A stretch of 64,000 bases of DNA. It comes from an uncultured Lachnospiraceae bacterium. Lineage in GTDB: Bacteria > Bacillota > Clostridia > Lachnospirales > Lachnospiraceae. Positions 8,414 through 18,501 of the stretch are shown one piece after another; the stretch's first letter is position 1; every line of letters begins with the position of its first letter. The stretch lies in assembly GCA_900317555.1 (NCBI GenBank), contig ONHF01000005.1, positions 62,001 through 126,000 on the forward strand. The letters are read 5' to 3'. Both the position numbers and the translations under genes were made by a program. Under the pieces are notes generated by a model. The model was given only the letters and a program-made list of their open reading frames with translations. It did no database searches and was not told the DNA's origin.

Positions 8414-9070
8414 TCAGAATGTTTCCTGCGAAATATTGATTTCCCGCAGGTCTTCTCCGAACTTTTCGACAAAATCGCGGATACGCCCCGGAGCTCTTTT
8501 CTGCGCCTGAATTGCTTCATGAACACGTTCGGCTGCTTCCTCTGACTTGCCGGCCTCGTTGATAATTACCGTGTCATACTGATCGATTCTGCCACACTCG
8601 GTCTGCGCCTGCAAAAGCCGCTCTCTGACCTTGTCCATGGTCTCGGTTCCCCGGCCGATCAGCCGGTCCTTCAGCATCTGCGCCGACGGCGTCATAACGA
8701 AAATCATGATTGCCGAAGGACACTTGGCCTTGATAATGGCCGCGCCCTGCGATTCAATTTCCAGAATCACATCCGCCCCTTCCGCGATTTTCCTTTCGAC
8801 AAAAGCGCGGGGAGTGCCATAGCTGCACGAAGCGTAATCCGCATGCTCTAAAAGCTCGTCTTCCCTGACCATGCGGGCGAATTCCTCTTTGGAAATGAAG
8901 AAGTAACTTTTGCCTTCCTCTTCACCCTCGCGCGGCTCTCTCGTCGTAACGGATACGGACAAAACATACTCCGGATGCGCCTTCAACAGTTCCTTCATGA
9001 TTGTTCCCTTTCCGGCTCCGGAAAAACCGGAGATCACCGTCAGGCTTCCTCTGTCCGTCCAGTTCTCCAT
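8414..9070 (-). CDS. gmk: Guanylate kinase
   Basis: Phosphorylates GMP to GDP with ATP. The 218-residue protein has the P-loop GFSGAGKGT (about 15-23), the GMP-binding segment VTTREPREGEEEGKSYFFI, and the lid region. It sits between yicC and rpoZ in the conserved yicC-gmk-rpoZ order. A 99-bp gap separates it from rpoZ, which could hold an internal promoter. Confidence 0.96.
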   Translation of the reverse strand: MENWTDRGSLTVISGFSGAGKGTIMKELLKAHPEYVLSVSVTTREPREGEEEGKSYFFISKEEFARMVREDELLEHADYASCSYGTPRAFVERKIAEGADVILEIESQGAAIIKAKCPSAIMIFVMTPSAQMLKDRLIGRGTETMDKVRERLLQAQTECGRIDQYDTVIINEAGKSEEAAERVHEAIQAQKRAPGRIRDFVEKFGEDLREINISQETF

Positions 9071-9109
9071 TCGTTTGCAGCTCTCCTTTCTTTCATTCCT
9101 TCCCTATGG

Positions 9110-9988
9110 TTACTCCAGGTTCTGAATCTGTTCCCGGACTTTCTCAATTTCTGTCTTGAGCTCGATTGCCGCAGCCGCTGACTGCGCGTCATCGGTCTTC
9201 GAAAGAATCGTATTCGCTTCCCGGTTCATTTCCTGCGCGAGGAAATCGAGTTTTCTTCCTACGCTTTCCGCAGAAGAAAGCGCGTCCCTTGTCGCCCTGA
9301 GATGGCTCCGAAGACGTACAAGTTCTTCATCAATACAGACTTTATCAGAATACAGCGCAGTTTCCTGCAGGATTCTTGTCTCATCAATATTCACGTCCGA
9401 CAAGAGCTCGGTCATCTTCTCCTTGAGCCTTTTCTGATACGCTTCCACAATCGAAGGCGCCCTGCCGGCAATAAAGTCAACGAGCTTCTGAATATCGTCC
9501 AGTTTCTTCAAAAGGTCGCTTTCAATAAACGCACCTTCCTTGATTCTGGCCTCCAGAAACTGCTGCGCGGCATCCTGCAGGCAACGCTGCAGCGGCTCAT
9601 ACAGCTGCGATTCATCCGGTTCCACTTCCTGCTCCGTGAAAACGCCGGAATAAGTCGAAAGTCTGTCCGCTGTCATATTGTTCAGAAGATGATAATCCTG
9701 CGCGAGTTCCGACAGTCGCTCCAGATACTGACCTGCCAGCGCGCGGTTATAAGTTACGCAGACAGATTCTCCGGAAAGATCTTCAAACGAAATGTAGACG
9801 TCCACTTTTCCGCGCGTAATATAGTCCTTAAGCAGCGCTCGCAGCTGCGCCTCGAAAGGATTGAACTGCCGCGGCATGCGGATATTGATGTCCAGATACC
9901 GGTTATTCACCGATTTGATTTCAACCGTAAATTTTCTGCCGTTCCAGCCAAGCTCGCTCCGGCCATATCCCGTCATGCTTTTCGCCAA
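9110..9988 (-). CDS. YicC family endoribonuclease-type protein, TTG start
   Basis: Member of the YicC/YloC family of conserved proteins; the E. coli protein is a reported endoribonuclease. The core begins AKSMTGYGRSE and includes the family segments KSVNNRYLDINIRMP and EELVRLRSHL, with a coiled C-terminus. A longer in-frame start exists at 10057, but the added 23 residues are not family-like, whereas TTG at 9986-9988 has AAAGGGGG six bases upstream. I therefore choose TTG, giving 292 residues, the usual family length. Confidence 0.92.
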   Translation of the reverse strand: MAKSMTGYGRSELGWNGRKFTVEIKSVNNRYLDINIRMPRQFNPFEAQLRALLKDYITRGKVDVYISFEDLSGESVCVTYNRALAGQYLERLSELAQDYHLLNNMTADRLSTYSGVFTEQEVEPDESQLYEPLQRCLQDAAQQFLEARIKEGAFIESDLLKKLDDIQKLVDFIAGRAPSIVEAYQKRLKEKMTELLSDVNIDETRILQETALYSDKVCIDEELVRLRSHLRATRDALSSAESVGRKLDFLAQEMNREANTILSKTDDAQSAAAAIELKTEIEKVREQIQNLE

Positions 9989-10109
9989 AACAGGCCCCCT
10001 TTCCGTCCGTTTCCACACATACAGAATTATTATAGCTTTGCGTGTATGTTGTATCAAGGTTGTTTTTGCTGTATCCTAAGAGGACGCAGACAATGTTTCG
10101 GAGGCGATT

Positions 10110-11912
10110 ATGGCATTTGACGGATTTACAACAGCAGCTCTTGCGGAAGAACTCTCTGACAGGCTGACCGGCGCGCGTGTTTTCCGGGTTATTATGCCGG
10201 AAAACGACGAACTGCTGCTTACATTAAAACCTATGATGGAAAAGGGCGGCGGCCAGGTGCGCCTGTGCCTTAGCGCGGACCCGTCTCTTCCGCTCTGCTA
10301 TCTGACAGACACGAACAAACAGGCACCTGCCAGCGCGCCCGCGTTCTGCATGCTTCTGCGTAAATATCTGCAGAACGGGAAAATCGTTTCCGTAACGCAG
10401 CCGGGACTCGAGCGCAGTATCCGGCTGGAAATCGAGCATATGAATGAAATGGGGGATCTGTGCCGGCATGTTCTTGTCATCGAGCTCATGGGTAAACACT
10501 CCAACATCATTCTTCTGGATGACAAGGAACATACGCACATTGTAGACAGTATCAAACACGTCTCCGCGATGGTCAGCTCTGTACGGGAAGTTCTGCCGGG
10601 CAGAGAATACTTTATTCCGGAAACGCAGGGGAAAAGAAATCCGCTGTCGGAGACAAAGGAAAATTTCATGGCGGCGCTGCAGGAAGAACACGTACCGGCC
10701 GCAGCTTTTCTGGTCCGCAGTTTTACCGGATTTTCGAATGTCATTGCTGAAGAGACTGTTTTCAGGACAAGGCTTGGTCAGGACCGCAGCGTGTCAGAGT
10801 TCACAAAGGACGAGCAGAAACTGTTCTACAACACCTTTGAAGCGATGCTGGAATATGTTCGGAATGGGGATTTTTCGCCGACGGTGTATTATCATCTCGG
10901 CGCGGCGGACACATTATCGCAGGGAGAGCCGGTCGAATACAGCGCGGTTCCTCTTACGATGTACAGGGATCTGCCGTCCAGGACATACGATTCCATTTCC
11001 TCTCTCATAGAGAACTATTATCAGGAAAAAAATGCTGTCACCAGAATCCGCCAGAAGTCGCAGGACCTCCGCCGGATTGTGCAGACGATTCTGGAAAGAG
11101 ATGTGCACAAATACGACCTGCAGAGCAGGCAGCTCAAAGATACACAGAAAAGGGAAAAGTACCGGCTGTACGGCGAGCTTTTAAACACCTACGGATACAA
11201 TATTCCGGAAGGCGCGGAAAGCGCGCAGCTCGAGAATTACTACGCCGGAGAGACCGTAAAGGTTCCTCTGGATCCTGCCAGAACACCGCAGCAGAACGCG
11301 CAGCGCTATTTTGACAGATATATGAAGCAGAAGCGCACTGCCGAGGCTCTCACGCAGCTGACAGAGCAGGTAAAAGCCGAAATCAGTCAGTTGCGGAGCA
11401 TCCGCACTTCGCTTGACCTGTCTACAACCGAAGGGGATCTCGCACAGATCCGCAGAGAGCTGGAAGAGTCCGGTTTTATCCACGCAAAGCCGCAGAAGGG
11501 CTCCGGGAGGGGAAGCTCCAAAGTGCAGAAAGGCAGACCCCTGCACTATGTCTCTTCTGACGGCTATGACCTGTATGTCGGGAAAAACAACACACAGAAC
11601 GATGAACTGACCTTCCATTTTGCAAAGCCAACGGACATCTGGTTTCACGCGAACGATGTTCCCGGTTCTCACGTGATTCTTTGCACCGGCGGAAAACCGT
11701 TCGAGCAAATCCCCGACAGAGCTTTTGAGGAGGCCGCTGCGCTTGCCGCCTACTACTCGCAGGGAAGAGAAGCCGGACGCGTGGAGATCGACTATCTGGA
11801 ACGGAAAGGCGTTAAAAAGCCTTCCGGCGCAAGACCGGGCTTTGTCATATACCACAGCAATTATTCTCTGACCGCAAAGGCAGATATCAAAGGACTGCGC
11901 CTTATAGAATAG
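10110..11912 (+). CDS. rqcH: NFACT family ribosome-quality-control protein RqcH
   Basis: Binds obstructed 50S-peptidyl-tRNA and adds C-terminal alanine tails to stalled nascent chains; formerly called fibronectin-binding protein. The 600-residue protein has an N-terminal NFACT-N domain (starting MAFDGFTTAALAEELSD), central helix-hairpin and coiled-coil regions (about 290-450), and the NFACT-R domain with PTDIWFHANDVPGSHVIL (about 506-523). GARVFRVIMPENDELLL is the usual N-domain motif. It is transcribed alone, divergent from yicC, and its 3' end forms its own terminator. Confidence 0.94.
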   Translation: MAFDGFTTAALAEELSDRLTGARVFRVIMPENDELLLTLKPMMEKGGGQVRLCLSADPSLPLCYLTDTNKQAPASAPAFCMLLRKYLQNGKIVSVTQPGLERSIRLEIEHMNEMGDLCRHVLVIELMGKHSNIILLDDKEHTHIVDSIKHVSAMVSSVREVLPGREYFIPETQGKRNPLSETKENFMAALQEEHVPAAAFLVRSFTGFSNVIAEETVFRTRLGQDRSVSEFTKDEQKLFYNTFEAMLEYVRNGDFSPTVYYHLGAADTLSQGEPVEYSAVPLTMYRDLPSRTYDSISSLIENYYQEKNAVTRIRQKSQDLRRIVQTILERDVHKYDLQSRQLKDTQKREKYRLYGELLNTYGYNIPEGAESAQLENYYAGETVKVPLDPARTPQQNAQRYFDRYMKQKRTAEALTQLTEQVKAEISQLRSIRTSLDLSTTEGDLAQIRRELEESGFIHAKPQKGSGRGSSKVQKGRPLHYVSSDGYDLYVGKNNTQNDELTFHFAKPTDIWFHANDVPGSHVILCTGGKPFEQIPDRAFEEAAALAAYYSQGREAGRVEIDYLERKGVKKPSGARPGFVIYHSNYSLTAKADIKGLRLIE

Positions 11913-11922
11913 GCGCAGTCCT
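11891..11922 (+). terminator. Terminator embedded in the 3' end of rqcH
   Basis: AGGACTGCGCC (11891-11901) pairs with GGCGCAGTCCT (11912-11922), followed by TTCTTCT. The left arm encodes the last residues and the stop codon falls in the loop. Confidence 0.8.
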
Positions 11923-11948
11923 TTCTTCTCAGATCCAATTGATCTTTT

Positions 11949-13616
11949 TCAAAGCCATTTGATTTTCCGGAGAAGCCGGACGATCTTCTCTCCTTTCGGA
12001 AGGCTCCGCAGATTCTCCTCCGTCATTGTACGACTCTTTATGAGCAGGAAAAAATAAACGATCACCGCGATCAGAAGTCCTGCTGCAGCGCCTGCCAGAT
12101 TAACGAAATACGCGCGGTGCAGTCCGGCTGCCGAAACAAGCAGACATACCGCATGATAGACCATCCATGCTGCGGCTCCCATCACCACTGCACATAGAAG
12201 CGGACGGATGAACAGTATCTTCAGATCCCGCCGTATTCCGAGATATTTCTTCAAAAACAGCTCATTTACGATAAAAATCATGAAGGAATACAGCACGCTC
12301 ACAATCACAAGGGCATAGATATCCGCATTCGTTGTTACAAGAATCAGACACAGTGCTGCTGTCTGCACAATCAGAGCGATTCCCGCCGAAACAAGAGGCA
12401 TGCTCATCCTGCCGATCGACTGCAGCGCCGCGTTTGTAATCGTCGAAATCGAATAAAATACAACCGTAATGGAAAGGAGCGACAGAAGCAGCGCTGCCAT
12501 GGGCAGCGATTCCATCTGCGGAAACATCAGCATCGTAACAGGTCTTGCGAGAGTCAGGAGGCCGGCAAACGAAGGAATCGCAATCATCGCGGTAATTCTT
12601 GTAGCGTTCGTCACGCGCCGTTTCGTATCCTCCAGATCTCCCTTCGCAAAGGAGGCGGATATGCCTGGAATAATCGCCGAGGACACCGCGGTCGCGATCG
12701 AAATCGGAATATTGGAAATTACGACTGCCTTGTTCGAGAAAATCCCGTACAATGTCGTTGCGAGCGTTTCGTCCATGCCGCGCAGATTGATCATAATTTT
12801 GTAATAGATCGTCTGATTCAGCGATGTCGTCAGATTCAGAATAAAGCCGCTGAGCATAAACGGCGTAATAACAAGAACCGTTTCTTTCAGAATATGACCA
12901 TATGTATCCAGTCTGCCCGTTTGATCTTCCAGCAGCGATCTTCTGATCTTTCCGCGGCCCTGAAAGTAGCAGAATGCCATGAAAACAAGCGCGGTCAGAA
13001 CACCCGCACCGGTTCCAAGAGCACTTCCCGACGCGCCCATCTGCGCCTTCTTCGTTGTATCCGCTCCGTGTGCGGCGGCGATCCGGATTAAAAGCGCGGC
13101 AGCGCCGATGGAAACGACCGCATTCGCGAGCTGTTCCAGGATCTGGGATACCGACGTCTGCACCATCGATCCATGTCCCTGAAAATAGCCGCGCAGAGCA
13201 GCCAGAATCCCGAAAAAGATGATTGTCGGCGCAAAGACGCGAAGAACCGGCACAGCAACCGCGGGGACAAGCGCTCCGGCACCGAAGTATAACAGCGCGC
13301 TGCCAAGGAAACCGACGCCAAGGCCGTACAGGACTGCGCAGAGAAAAACTCTGTGCGCGTTTTTGTATTCTCCGACCGCTCTTTTCTGTGCGATCAGTTT
13401 GGATATAGCGGATGGGATGCTATAAGAAGAAACCATCAGAATGATGGTATAGATGTTATAGGCAGTGCCGTAATAACCATTGCCTTCATCGCCGATAATA
13501 GCGGTTAAAGGAGCCCGGTATAAAAGGCCGACGATTCTCACGATCATACTTGCTGCCGCGAGAATCCCGGCCTGTACCAGTACTCCATCCGAGGTTCGTC
13601 TGGAATTGTCTGTCAT
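11949..13616 (-). CDS. Polysaccharide biosynthesis / SpoVB-MurJ type lipid flippase
   Basis: A 555-residue integral membrane protein of the MVF/MOP superfamily with about 14 hydrophobic segments. Family features include the N-terminal LYRAPLTAIIGDEGNGYYG and the repeated SAISKLIAQKRA segment. Members translocate undecaprenyl-linked wall precursors (MurJ, SpoVB) or polysaccharide units. The combination with an N-terminal GILAAASMIVRIVGLLYR fits the SpoVB/YtgP group of Firmicutes. It is 16 bp downstream of glgA and likely in the same transcript. The substrate cannot be assigned. Confidence 0.88.
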   Translation of the reverse strand: MTDNSRRTSDGVLVQAGILAAASMIVRIVGLLYRAPLTAIIGDEGNGYYGTAYNIYTIILMVSSYSIPSAISKLIAQKRAVGEYKNAHRVFLCAVLYGLGVGFLGSALLYFGAGALVPAVAVPVLRVFAPTIIFFGILAALRGYFQGHGSMVQTSVSQILEQLANAVVSIGAAALLIRIAAAHGADTTKKAQMGASGSALGTGAGVLTALVFMAFCYFQGRGKIRRSLLEDQTGRLDTYGHILKETVLVITPFMLSGFILNLTTSLNQTIYYKIMINLRGMDETLATTLYGIFSNKAVVISNIPISIATAVSSAIIPGISASFAKGDLEDTKRRVTNATRITAMIAIPSFAGLLTLARPVTMLMFPQMESLPMAALLLSLLSITVVFYSISTITNAALQSIGRMSMPLVSAGIALIVQTAALCLILVTTNADIYALVIVSVLYSFMIFIVNELFLKKYLGIRRDLKILFIRPLLCAVVMGAAAWMVYHAVCLLVSAAGLHRAYFVNLAGAAAGLLIAVIVYFFLLIKSRTMTEENLRSLPKGEKIVRLLRKIKWL

Positions 13617-13632
13617 AAAACTCCTGTGAGGC

Positions 13633-15081
13633 TTATCCGATCAGCCAGTCATACATCAGCTGATACTTGCCCGCCGATACCTTCCACGAGAAATCTGCCG
13701 CCATATCTCTGTCGACGATATGATTCCAGTCTCTCTTCTTGTCATAGAAAATCCGCTCCGCATAGCGCACGGCATGCATCATTTCATGAGCGTTATAATT
13801 GCTGAACGTAAAGCCCGTGCCGGTCTGTTCAAACTCATTGTAAGGAGAGACGGTATCTTTGAGACCGCCGGTCTCGCGGACAATCGGAACCGTACCGTAG
13901 CGCAGCGCCATAAGCTGGCTGAGTCCGCATGGCTCAAACAGGGAAGGCATCAGAAAAGCGTCACTGGCCGCATAAATCTTGTGCGACATGTCTTCCGAAT
14001 AATAAATATTCGCAGCGAGCTTATCCGAATACTTTTCATCGAAATACCGGAACATATTCTCGTAGCGTTCCTCGCCGGTTCCCAGAACAACGACCTGAAT
14101 AGCGTCGAGTGAAAGCATCTCTTCCATCACATAAGCGATCAGATCAAAGCCCTTCTGATCAGTCAGACGGGAGACAATACCGATCATAAAGCACTTCTCA
14201 TCCTGCCGCAGTCCCAGTTCCTTCTGCAGCTCAATCTTGTTCCTGATCTTCTCCTTGCGGAAATTGGAAGCGTTATACGGGTGCGGAATCCGCCTGTCGG
14301 TTTCCGGATTGAACTCGTCATAGTCAATACCGTTCAAAATGCCGCGAAGGTCATGCGCCCTTGCGTTCAGAATGCCGTCAAGGCCTTCTCCATAATACTG
14401 CGTCTTGATTTCTTCCGCGTAAGTCGGGCTGACCGTCGTAATCGCGTCCGCGTAAACAATTCCGCCCTTCAACAGGTTCGCGTCCTTATATGCCTCCAGT
14501 TTATCCGGTGTGAAATAATACCCCGATAATCCTGTGATATTCTCTACATCTCTGACATTCCATTTGCCCTGAAAACGGAGATTGTGGATTGTCATTACCG
14601 TCTTGATACCGCGGTAAAACTCATTCTCCTGAAAACGTTCCTTGAGATAAACCGGAACAAGCCCTGTCTGCCAGTCATGGCAGTGAATCAGATCCGGACG
14701 GAACCCGATCGTCGGCAAAGCGGAAAGAACTGCCTTCGAGAAGAAAGAAAAACGCTTGATTTCGAAAAGTGCGTCATCCGTGTACGGCTTGTAGGTATTG
14801 AAAAGCTCTTCATTGTCGATGAAGTAATAGATTACACCATTCGCTTCCGCCTTCAGAATGCCGACATACATGCTCTTCCAGTCAAAATCCATATAAAAGC
14901 TGGTGATGTATTCCATGCGGTCTTTCATCTCCTGCCGTATGCAGGAATACTTGGGAAGGAATACCCTGACGTCATAATAATTCTTGTCAATTTCCTTTGG
15001 CAGAGAACCTACGACATCCGCAAGTCCGCCTGTTTTGATAAAAGGAACGCCTTCCGAAGCTACGAACAGAATGTTTTTCAT
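13633..15081 (-). CDS. glgA: Glycogen synthase (ADP-glucose type)
   Basis: Transfers glucose from ADP-glucose to glycogen; a GT5 enzyme. The 482-residue protein opens with ILFVASEGVPFIKTGGLADV, whose KTGGL motif binds ADP-glucose, and carries the C-terminal PSLFEPCGLSQLMALRYGT motif with the catalytic glutamate (about 382-400). Length is typical. No other glg genes are nearby, so it is detached from a glycogen operon. Confidence 0.95.
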   Translation of the reverse strand: MKNILFVASEGVPFIKTGGLADVVGSLPKEIDKNYYDVRVFLPKYSCIRQEMKDRMEYITSFYMDFDWKSMYVGILKAEANGVIYYFIDNEELFNTYKPYTDDALFEIKRFSFFSKAVLSALPTIGFRPDLIHCHDWQTGLVPVYLKERFQENEFYRGIKTVMTIHNLRFQGKWNVRDVENITGLSGYYFTPDKLEAYKDANLLKGGIVYADAITTVSPTYAEEIKTQYYGEGLDGILNARAHDLRGILNGIDYDEFNPETDRRIPHPYNASNFRKEKIRNKIELQKELGLRQDEKCFMIGIVSRLTDQKGFDLIAYVMEEMLSLDAIQVVVLGTGEERYENMFRYFDEKYSDKLAANIYYSEDMSHKIYAASDAFLMPSLFEPCGLSQLMALRYGTVPIVRETGGLKDTVSPYNEFEQTGTGFTFSNYNAHEMMHAVRYAERIFYDKKRDWNHIVDRDMAADFSWKVSAGKYQLMYDWLIG

Positions 15082-15152
15082 AGAGCTTTACCCCCTTGTG
15101 GCTGCAAACACATTTAGATTATACCGCCGATTCATGATGGCGGCAATCAGAC

Positions 15153-16181
15153 TCACACCATTTCCGCGATCTCTTGAATCAGCCTTTCGGTATCTTCCCA
15201 GCCAAGACACGGGTCGGTAATCGACTTGCCGTAAATACCTTCTCCGATCTTCTGACAGCCTTCTTCCAGATAGCTTTCGATCATCAGGCCTTTAACCATT
15301 TCCCTGATCGCCGGGTTGGATTTTCTGTTCTGCAGTACTTCCTTGGAGATGCGGATCTGCTCGCAGAACTGTTTATTGGAATTGCTGTGGTTTGTATCGA
15401 TGACACAGGCGGGGTTTTTCAGATCCCGTTTCTCATACAGATCGATCAGCCGCACGATATCTTCGTAGTGATAGTTGGGTGTATTATTGCCGCGTTTATT
15501 GACAGCGCCGCGCAGCACGCAGTGGGCATACGGGTTGCCGTCCGTGCGCACTTCGTATCCTCTGTAGGTGAACTCATGCGGGTGTTGTGCCGCAAAAACA
15601 GAATTCAACATGACATTAAAATCTCCGCTCGTCGGATTCTTCATGCCGCTGGCTACATCAAAGCCGCTCGTCGCAAGCCGGTGCTGCTGATCCTCGACGC
15701 TGCGCGCCCCGATCGCGACATAGCTCAGGATGTCCTGCACGTATCCCCAGTTGTCCGGATACAGCATCTCATCGGCAGCTGTGAGGCCCGAGACCTCGAT
15801 CGCGTGAATCTGCATCTTGCGCATGGCAATGAGGCCCGCCTTAAAATCTGTCCGTCCCTGCGGATCCGGCTGGGAAGTGATTCCTTTATACCCTTCGCCG
15901 GTTGTCCTTGGTTTGTTTGTATAAATTCTGGGAATCAGAAGCAGCTTCTCCGAGACCCGTTCGTTAACTTTCGCAAGGCGGGAGACATATTCACAGACTG
16001 CGCTCTCATTGTCTGCGGAACAAGGCCCGATAATCAGCAGGAATCTGGGGTCTTTTCCCGCAAGGACGTTCTTGATCTCCTGATCCCGCTTCTGCTTGAG
16101 TTCTGCGAAAGCGGCCGGAAGCGGGTATGCTTCACGGATTTCCGCCGGCGTCGGCAGCGCCTGTACAAAGGTGAATGACAT
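15153..16181 (-). CDS. 3-deoxy-7-phosphoheptulonate synthase
   Basis: First enzyme of the shikimate pathway, condensing phosphoenolpyruvate with erythrose 4-phosphate. The 342-residue protein is the AroF/G/H class I-alpha type: LLIIGPCSADN, PRIYTNKPRTTGEGYKG, GARSVEDQQHR, and DTNHSNSNKQ with metal-site residues. The NUDIX gene lies 3 bp upstream. Feedback specificity (Phe, Tyr or Trp) cannot be read safely from sequence, so no aro letter is given. Confidence 0.95.
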   Translation of the reverse strand: MSFTFVQALPTPAEIREAYPLPAAFAELKQKRDQEIKNVLAGKDPRFLLIIGPCSADNESAVCEYVSRLAKVNERVSEKLLLIPRIYTNKPRTTGEGYKGITSQPDPQGRTDFKAGLIAMRKMQIHAIEVSGLTAADEMLYPDNWGYVQDILSYVAIGARSVEDQQHRLATSGFDVASGMKNPTSGDFNVMLNSVFAAQHPHEFTYRGYEVRTDGNPYAHCVLRGAVNKRGNNTPNYHYEDIVRLIDLYEKRDLKNPACVIDTNHSNSNKQFCEQIRISKEVLQNRKSNPAIREMVKGLMIESYLEEGCQKIGEGIYGKSITDPCLGWEDTERLIQEIAEMV

Positions 16182-16184
16182 GGC

Positions 16185-16721
16185 TTATTTCCTCCGAAGG
16201 TATGCAAGTATACCCGCTATTGTCTTGGCGTCAATGATTTTACCGCTGTAGATCATCTGTTCCAGTTCCTCCGGCGTATACGTTTCAACGCTCAAGAATT
16301 CATCGCTGTCCAGATGCTGCTCTCCCTTATGCAGTCCCGTGGCAAGGTAGACATCAATCTGCTCGTTGCAGAAAGCAATGGTCGTATAAAAGCCGACGAG
16401 CAGCTCGAGCTTATCCGCTTTGTAACCTGTCTCCTCGGAAAGCTCCCGCGCCGCGATTTCCGAAGAGGCTTCTCCTTTTCTGTCGCGCTTGCCCGCAGGC
16501 AGTTCCAATGTATAATCCGAAACCGTTGTTCTGAACTGGCGGACCATCAGAATCCGGCCATCATCACGGACAGCCACAACTGCAGCGGCCCCAAGGTGAT
16601 CAATAAAATCCCAGTTCTCTTCCCGTCCGTCCGGCAGAGACATCCTGTCTGAATAGATATCAATAATAGAGCCGTGCTTTACAAGTTCACGGCCGATTCT
16701 CTCATATTTACCGTTTGCCAT
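16185..16721 (-). CDS. NUDIX hydrolase, ADP-ribose pyrophosphatase type
   Basis: A 178-residue protein with the NUDIX box core AARELSEETGYKADKLELL (about 91-109), the preceding LELPAGK motif, and FYTTIAFCNEQIDVYLA, which together resemble ADP-sugar pyrophosphatases such as NudF. These recycle ADP-ribose to AMP and ribose 5-phosphate. Spacing of 3 bp to the DAHP synthase gene implies co-transcription, without an obvious biochemical link. Confidence 0.88.
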   Translation of the reverse strand: MANGKYERIGRELVKHGSIIDIYSDRMSLPDGREENWDFIDHLGAAAVVAVRDDGRILMVRQFRTTVSDYTLELPAGKRDRKGEASSEIAARELSEETGYKADKLELLVGFYTTIAFCNEQIDVYLATGLHKGEQHLDSDEFLSVETYTPEELEQMIYSGKIIDAKTIAGILAYLRRK

Positions 16722-16760
16722 TTCTTCCGCTCCTTCCGCGTAAATATATCCGGATATGTT

Positions 16761-16792
16761 AAAAGGCGGAAGCGCACCGCGTTTCCGCCTTT
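16761..16792 (-). terminator. Terminator after rny
   Basis: AAAAGGCGGAA and TTTCCGCCTTT form a 10-11 bp stem; the minus strand continues TTTTAACA. It lies 20 bp beyond the rny stop codon. Confidence 0.8.
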
Positions 16793-16811
16793 ACAGCTTA
16801 CAGCAAACAAG

Positions 16812-18359
16812 TTACTTCGCGTAATCCGTCACTCTTGATTCACGGATTACATTGACTTTGATCTGGCCCGGATACTCCATCTCGTCTTCAATCTTCTTGG
16901 AGATATCATGGGCAAGCAGTACCATATCGGTATCGCTGATCTTTTCAGGAACTACCATTACGCGAACTTCTCTGCCCGCCTGAATAGCGTAAGAATTGCT
17001 GACCCCTTTAAAACTGTTGGTAATTTCTTCAAGCTGTTTGAGCCTTGTAGTATAAGTCTCAAGCGTCTCTCTTCTGGCACCTGGACGGGCAGCGGAAATC
17101 GTGTCCGCCGCCTGCACAATGCACGCAATAAGACTGGTAGGATCGGTGTCTCCATGATGAGATTCAACCGCGTTGATCACGATCGGAGATTCCTTGTACT
17201 TGCGGCACAGTTCCGCGCCAAGCTGTACATGGGAGCCTTCCATCTCATGGTCTACCGCCTTTCCTATATCATGCAGAAGACCCGCGCGCTTCGCCATGCG
17301 CACATCCAGCCCCAGCTCGCCGGCAAGAAGTCCGGACAGCTGTGCAACCTCAATTGAATGTTTGAGTGCATTCTGCCCGTAACTCGTACGGAATCGCATC
17401 TTGCCAAGCAGTCTTACCAGCTCCGGATGAATGCCATGGACACCGACTTCCAGCGTCGCGGCTTCGCCTTCTTCCTTGATCATGGCTTCGACTTCCTTCT
17501 TGGCCTTCTCGACCATCTCTTCGATTCTGGCAGGATGAATCCGGCCGTCAACGATCAGACGCTCCAGAGCGATACGCGCCACTTCACGGCGGATTGGATC
17601 AAACCCCGAGATAACGACCGCTTCCGGTGTGTCATCAATAATCAGATCCACACCCGTCATCGTCTCGAGTGTACGGATATTCCGTCCCTCGCGGCCGATG
17701 ATTCTGCCCTTCATCTCATCATTCGGCAGTTGCACAACCGAAATTGTAGCTTCCGCGACATGATCCGCGGCGCACCTCTGAATTGCGCTGACGACATATT
17801 CCTTCGCCTTTTTGTCTGCCTCTTCCTTTGCCTGCGCTTCCGCTTCCTTGATCATGACAGCGGAATCGTGTTTCACATCCTCTTCAACAAGTTTTAAAAG
17901 GTATTCTTTTGCCTGTTCAGTAGTCAGGCCTGAAATTCGTTCGAGTTCCTGTGTACGCTGTTCACCAAGCTTCGCAACTTCTTCCTGCTTCTTGCGCAGT
18001 GAATCTTCCCTTGATGACAGGGACTGTTCCTTCCGTTCCAGTCCGTCCGACTTCTTGTCGAGCGCCTCTTCCTTCTGCTGAAGTCTTCTCTCGTTGCGCG
18101 AAACCTCTGCCCTTCTGTCGCGAATCTCCTTTTCCAGATCATTTCTGGCCTTGAGATTCTCCTCTTTAGCTTCCAGAAGAGCTTCCCGCTTCTTGTTCTC
18201 AGCATCGGAAATGGCCTTGTCAATAATCGCTCTCGCTTCATCCCCGGCACTCTGCACCTTTTTCCGGTCGGCATCGTTTCGCCGGCTGTTCGTGAGAAAT
18301 ACACTGAGGGGAACCGCAATCGCAAGGGCAACAATCACCGCAATGATCGTAACCAGCAT
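16812..18359 (-). CDS. rny: Ribonuclease Y
   Basis: Membrane-anchored endoribonuclease that starts mRNA decay in Firmicutes. The 515-residue protein has an N-terminal membrane helix (about 3-25), a long charged coiled coil (about 35-200), a KH domain containing [21 protein letters not shown], and an HD domain with [13 protein letters not shown] (His-Asp pair) near 355-367. The length matches the family. The start has AAGGAGGTGC just upstream. It is downstream of recX but separated by 142 bp. Confidence 0.96.
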   Translation of the reverse strand: MLVTIIAVIVALAIAVPLSVFLTNSRRNDADRKKVQSAGDEARAIIDKAISDAENKKREALLEAKEENLKARNDLEKEIRDRRAEVSRNERRLQQKEEALDKKSDGLERKEQSLSSREDSLRKKQEEVAKLGEQRTQELERISGLTTEQAKEYLLKLVEEDVKHDSAVMIKEAEAQAKEEADKKAKEYVVSAIQRCAADHVAEATISVVQLPNDEMKGRIIGREGRNIRTLETMTGVDLIIDDTPEAVVISGFDPIRREVARIALERLIVDGRIHPARIEEMVEKAKKEVEAMIKEEGEAATLEVGVHGIHPELVRLLGKMRFRTSYGQNALKHSIEVAQLSGLLAGELGLDVRMAKRAGLLHDIGKAVDHEMEGSHVQLGAELCRKYKESPIVINAVESHHGDTDPTSLIACIVQAADTISAARPGARRETLETYTTRLKQLEEITNSFKGVSNSYAIQAGREVRVMVVPEKISDTDMVLLAHDISKKIEDEMEYPGQIKVNVIRESRVTDYAK

Positions 18360-18501
18360 GACAGGAGCACCTCCTTATTCAGTTATATTGTATCGTACAA
18401 TGCGTATGCGAAATCTTTTCCAGACGAAAGAAAAGCTTGCTATTCCGCATTCCGATTGACGTTCTACAACAAATAAATATTAAACACAAACGGCTCTGAT
18501 G